This document shows positions 5,735-8,103 of a stretch of DNA of 8,103 nucleotides, one piece after another. Source of the DNA: Methylophilaceae bacterium (GTDB lineage: Bacteria > Pseudomonadota > Gammaproteobacteria > Burkholderiales > Methylophilaceae). Below the pieces are notes generated by a model. It saw only the letters and a program-made list of their open reading frames with translations, was not told where the DNA came from and made no database searches. Position numbers and translations under genes: made by a program. The first letter of the stretch is position 1; every line of letters begins with the position of its first letter. The stretch covers positions 1-8,103 of the forward strand of contig CANCPF010000049.1 in assembly GCA_947379975.1 (NCBI GenBank), given 5' to 3'.

Positions 5735-7789
5735 CTAAAAATCACTACGCAAACCTATCATCACTGAACGAGCGCCTTGCGGTGCAATATCTTTTAAAAA
5801 TGAAGCCGAATCACGAATATCTTGGTTGAGTAAGTTATTGGCTTTTGCAAATAATTCAACATTAACTTTGGTCGGTAATTTATAGGTGACCAGCGCGCTT
5901 AGATTTGTATATCCATTGGTAGCTAGCTCGTTGCTAGCTATACGCTCTTGGGCGAAAGCATGTAATACATTTAGCCGCGCACCAAAGCTATTTTTTTGAT
6001 ATTGCAAGCCTGCACCTACTCTAAGCGGCGCAATGCGCGGTAAAGCCTCGCCAGAGCTAAGGTTAGTAGCACGCACATAATCACCGGTCAGCTTCAAATC
6101 AAGATTGTCATGAAGATTAAATTTTCCTTCAGCTTCAAAGCCTTTAAAACTTGCTGGTAGTGCGGTAAATTTGGCTTCTGGTAAACCTGCTTGCAAGTTG
6201 CCTGTTTCAAGCAATCCAATGAAACTACTAAAGCGTGTGTAATAAGGCCCAGCACTAAAGGAGTTTTTACCATCTTTCCAACGAATTTGCGCATCAATGC
6301 CATTTGAGCGCTCTTTACTAAAGCTGCTATTGCCTAGCTCGTACTGGCCTGTCGCTAAGTGAGCACCATTCGCATAAAGCTCAAAGTAGCTAGGCGCACG
6401 CTCGTTATGAGAGATATTGCTGGCCAATGTCCAATTAGGCGTAAATGCATAAAGTCCACCTAATGCATAGCTAGTAGGGTTGAAGCTCGCATTTTGTGCG
6501 CTAGGGTTTTTAGCCCAAGCGCCAGCGTCTACCGTAGTATATTCAGTGCGGCCGCCTAAGCTAAATTTAAACTGCTCTATCGGCAGCTCTTCATAAACAT
6601 AAAGCGCTTTGCTTTGACTGTTTGTACTCGGCACAAAAGCTTCTTCGCCAAGCGCTGCAAAGGTGGTATTTTGAAATTGCAGGCCAACGACTCCGCTCAT
6701 ATTGCCAAGTTTGGCATGTCCAGCTTCTAGCGAACCTTCAATGCCACTGTTTTTAAATGTAGTACCAACAATGCCAGCATCAATCTCTTGATGTTGGTAA
6801 TCGGTGTGCGCTAAGCGAAATTTGACACGATTAACGATGTTGCCTAAATCAGTGAATTCAGAGGCAATATCCCAACGCTGGCTTTTCATATCAATACGCA
6901 CATTTTGTTCTGCCACAGTGCCATAGTTGCTATTAAAGCCCGAGTAAGAGGCTCCAAGATAACCAGTATCAAAGGTCAGTGATGCGCCCAATGCACCACC
7001 ATCGCTTGTGGCACTACTGTTTTTCAGTGTGCCATTATTGGTTTGTAGCGTACCATCAACCAGCGCTTTTCGATTCGATACGGCAAAACCAGGAATAGTT
7101 AAATCATTGCTTTTGCGGGCATAAGCATCTGCATGTATGGCTATTTGGCCATTACCAACATCAACCACGCCAGCCATATTACTTTCGTTCGCGGGCCCAC
7201 CTAGACGCGCTTCAGTTCTACCAGTGATACCCTCTAATTTTTCAGTGGGAATGCGATGATCAACGGCATTAACCACACCGCCCACAGCGCTACCCCCATA
7301 AAGCAAAGCGGCTGGGCCACGGATTACATCGATCTGTTCGATTATTAATGGATCGACTGAAACGGCATGGTCAAAACTGAGGCTGGAGGCGTCCACCACG
7401 CCGACACCATTTTGCGTAATACGCACGCGTTCAGCATCAAGACCGCGGATAACTGGACGCGAAGCATTGGGGCCAAAGCTGGTTGAACTGACCCCGGGCA
7501 TACCATTTAAAGTTTCGCCCAAAGTGCTTTCACGTTTGAGCGATAACTCGCGACCATTCAATACGGTCACCGGCACGATGAGTTGATCTGCGTCTAAACC
7601 TAGCGGATTGCCAGTGACCGCAACGGTAGGCAAATCAATATTAGTAATGGTTTCTTTATTAGCGGCAGATTCGTCCGCAAAACTCAGCGGGCTGATAAAT
7701 GCTGCCACTAGGCTTAAAAATAGCGGTTTGTAAGATAGTACAAGTTTAGGCTGCAATATGGATTGCAGTTTAATTGATGCGTTTTTCAT
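5735..7789 (-). CDS. TonB-dependent outer-membrane receptor, ZnuD-like
   Basis: This encodes a 684-residue TonB-dependent transporter: energised by TonB-ExbBD, it imports a scarce ligand through the outer membrane. Residues 1-38 are a signal peptide (long N-region, cleavage after SFA). DLPTVAVTG (52-60) may be the TonB box. The plug spans about 70-182 (STLGETLNGMPGV, RPVIRGLDAERVRI, DVIRGPAALLYGG, GGVVNAVD) and the beta-barrel 190-684, ending in the usual terminal F. Shared details such as FDHAVSVDPL, TDYQHQE, NERAPSYFELYANGAHLAT and KERSNGID place it in the ZnuD-like (zinc-regulated receptor) group. The His-rich loop of neisserial ZnuD is replaced by a short YGTVAEQNVRIDM (289-301), so the substrate is uncertain: metal, metallophore or haem. 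The start is ATG 7789 with AGGCGAGA (7795-7802) upstream; an in-frame TTG 18 nt earlier is rejected. It is probably co-transcribed with the DUF2946-like gene 60 bp upstream. Confidence 0.9.
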   Translation of the reverse strand: MKNASIKLQSILQPKLVLSYKPLFLSLVAAFISPLSFADESAANKETITNIDLPTVAVTGNPLGLDADQLIVPVTVLNGRELSLKRESTLGETLNGMPGVSSTSFGPNASRPVIRGLDAERVRITQNGVGVVDASSLSFDHAVSVDPLIIEQIDVIRGPAALLYGGSAVGGVVNAVDHRIPTEKLEGITGRTEARLGGPANESNMAGVVDVGNGQIAIHADAYARKSNDLTIPGFAVSNRKALVDGTLQTNNGTLKNSSATSDGGALGASLTFDTGYLGASYSGFNSNYGTVAEQNVRIDMKSQRWDIASEFTDLGNIVNRVKFRLAHTDYQHQEIDAGIVGTTFKNSGIEGSLEAGHAKLGNMSGVVGLQFQNTTFAALGEEAFVPSTNSQSKALYVYEELPIEQFKFSLGGRTEYTTVDAGAWAKNPSAQNASFNPTSYALGGLYAFTPNWTLASNISHNERAPSYFELYANGAHLATGQYELGNSSFSKERSNGIDAQIRWKDGKNSFSAGPYYTRFSSFIGLLETGNLQAGLPEAKFTALPASFKGFEAEGKFNLHDNLDLKLTGDYVRATNLSSGEALPRIAPLRVGAGLQYQKNSFGARLNVLHAFAQERIASNELATNGYTNLSALVTYKLPTKVNVELFAKANNLLNQDIRDSASFLKDIAPQGARSVMIGLRSDF

Positions 7790-7817
7790 GAAAGTCTCGC
7801 CTAACAATAGTAAACAT

Positions 7818-7833
7818 AGCCATTAAAATGGCT
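7818..7833 (-). promoter_or_regulatory. Hairpin in the gap between the DUF2946-like and receptor genes
   Basis: AGCCATT (7818-7824) and AATGGCT (7827-7833) are perfectly complementary, giving a compact stem (six pairs with a four-base loop in RNA) in the 60-bp intercistronic gap, 28 nt before the receptor ATG. No T-run follows on the minus strand, so it is not a terminator. It might affect mRNA processing or translation of the receptor, or be an operator for a separate receptor promoter. It does not resemble the Zur or Fur boxes I know. Confidence 0.4.
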
Positions 7834-7849
7834 GCAGATTATTTAACTG

Positions 7850-8103
7850 TTAAACGAGGCAGGGCGGCGCGCGGGCTGAATAAGTACGAGGTTTTGTAGC
7901 GCTGAAGCTTTGTAACTGGCTACGACTAATTACGTTAGATGTGCTAGTTAATAATAACGCAATATGACTACTTGATATTGCGCCGCCCAATTCAGCATAG
8001 CCGACACACTTTTCACAAGTATGCCCATGCGTAGCTTGATTGTTTTTACCAGCACTATTAGCGGTATTTTTAGCTGTGCTGTAATCCTGTTGCTGATTTA
8101 GCG
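7850..8103 (-). CDS. DUF2946-like small His/Cys protein, 3' part (5' end outside window)
   Basis: The minus strand is open from the window edge to TAA at 7850-7852, giving 83 residues. After a polar Asn/Gln/Ala-rich stretch comes HGHTCEKC (fragment residues 25-32), then a hydrophobic patch SSSHIALLLTS and a tail with YSARAPP. A His-x-x-C-x-x-C cluster followed by a final RAPP/RGPP motif is the pattern of DUF2946 proteins, which are short, exported and often sit next to TonB-dependent receptor genes. Here the chain runs three residues (CLV) past RAPP. The signal peptide expected in a complete protein of about 120-150 residues would be outside the window. A periplasmic metal-binding role is inferred from the cysteines, histidines and the receptor gene 60 bp downstream. 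The family call rests on motif pattern only. Confidence 0.7.
   Translation of the reverse strand, partial: LNQQQDYSTAKNTANSAGKNNQATHGHTCEKCVGYAELGGAISSSHIALLLTSTSNVISRSQLQSFSATKPRTYSARAPPCLV

Noticed and set aside
5718..5736. AGTTC/GAACT inverted repeat between dgkA and the receptor gene as a terminator
   Set aside because: Only five base pairs with a 9-nt loop, overlapping the receptor stop codon, and no T-run in either direction.
5920..5940. TAGCTAGC/GCTAGCTA inverted repeat inside the receptor gene
   Set aside because: It lies in coding sequence near the C-terminus, the reading frame is intact, and there are no flanking duplications; chance from repeated GCTAGC is the simplest reading.
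7790..7807. Longer receptor start at a TTG (7805-7807)
   Set aside because: ATG 7789 has an AGGCGAGA ribosome binding site that lies inside the extension, and gives a standard signal peptide.
1..8103. CRISPR array, insertion sequence, tRNA/rRNA, prophage or defence island
   Set aside because: No regularly spaced repeats, transposase motifs, tRNA cloverleaf or phage-type genes were seen; the genes are typical core functions.

Overview
The window looks like ordinary chromosomal DNA of a moderately AT-rich betaproteobacterium. A methylotroph of the Methylophilaceae (Methylotenera-like) is my best guess, from the compact gene set, the AT-leaning codon use and the protein flavour (long-form IlvA, YggX, RpiA and PhoU as neighbours). 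This placement is inference; no rRNA or other marker gene is present.

Layout, left to right: the 3' end of an EVE-domain protein gene (+); a GC-rich REP-like hairpin between two convergent genes; a secreted seven-bladed YVTN/YncE-type beta-propeller protein (-); a 277-bp non-coding stretch with a direct repeat and a candidate promoter; ilvA, biosynthetic threonine ammonia-lyase (-); a divergent promoter region; rpiA, ribose-5-phosphate isomerase A (+); phoU, phosphate signalling regulator (+), behind its own promoter, whose -35 lies in a perfect inverted repeat resembling half of a Pho box; a strong terminator able to work in both directions; yggX, Fe(2+)-trafficking protein (-); a divergent promoter region; dgkA, diacylglycerol kinase (+) with an extended N-terminus; a ZnuD-like TonB-dependent outer-membrane receptor (-); and, just upstream of it on the same strand, the 3' part of a small His/Cys-containing DUF2946-like protein cut by the window edge.

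Most genes are unlinked housekeeping functions: isoleucine synthesis, the non-oxidative pentose phosphate (and, in methylotrophs, ribulose monophosphate) pathway, phosphate homeostasis, iron/oxidative-stress handling and phospholipid turnover. The one clear functional unit is the receptor plus DUF2946-like pair at the right end. It looks like a metal-uptake operon, but its receptor lacks the His-rich loop of zinc-binding ZnuD.

I found no CRISPR array, insertion sequence, tRNA, rRNA, prophage or defence system, and no wholly new system. The points most worth a second look are the receptor/DUF2946 operon, the phoU control region, the REP-like element and the low-complexity insert in the beta-propeller.
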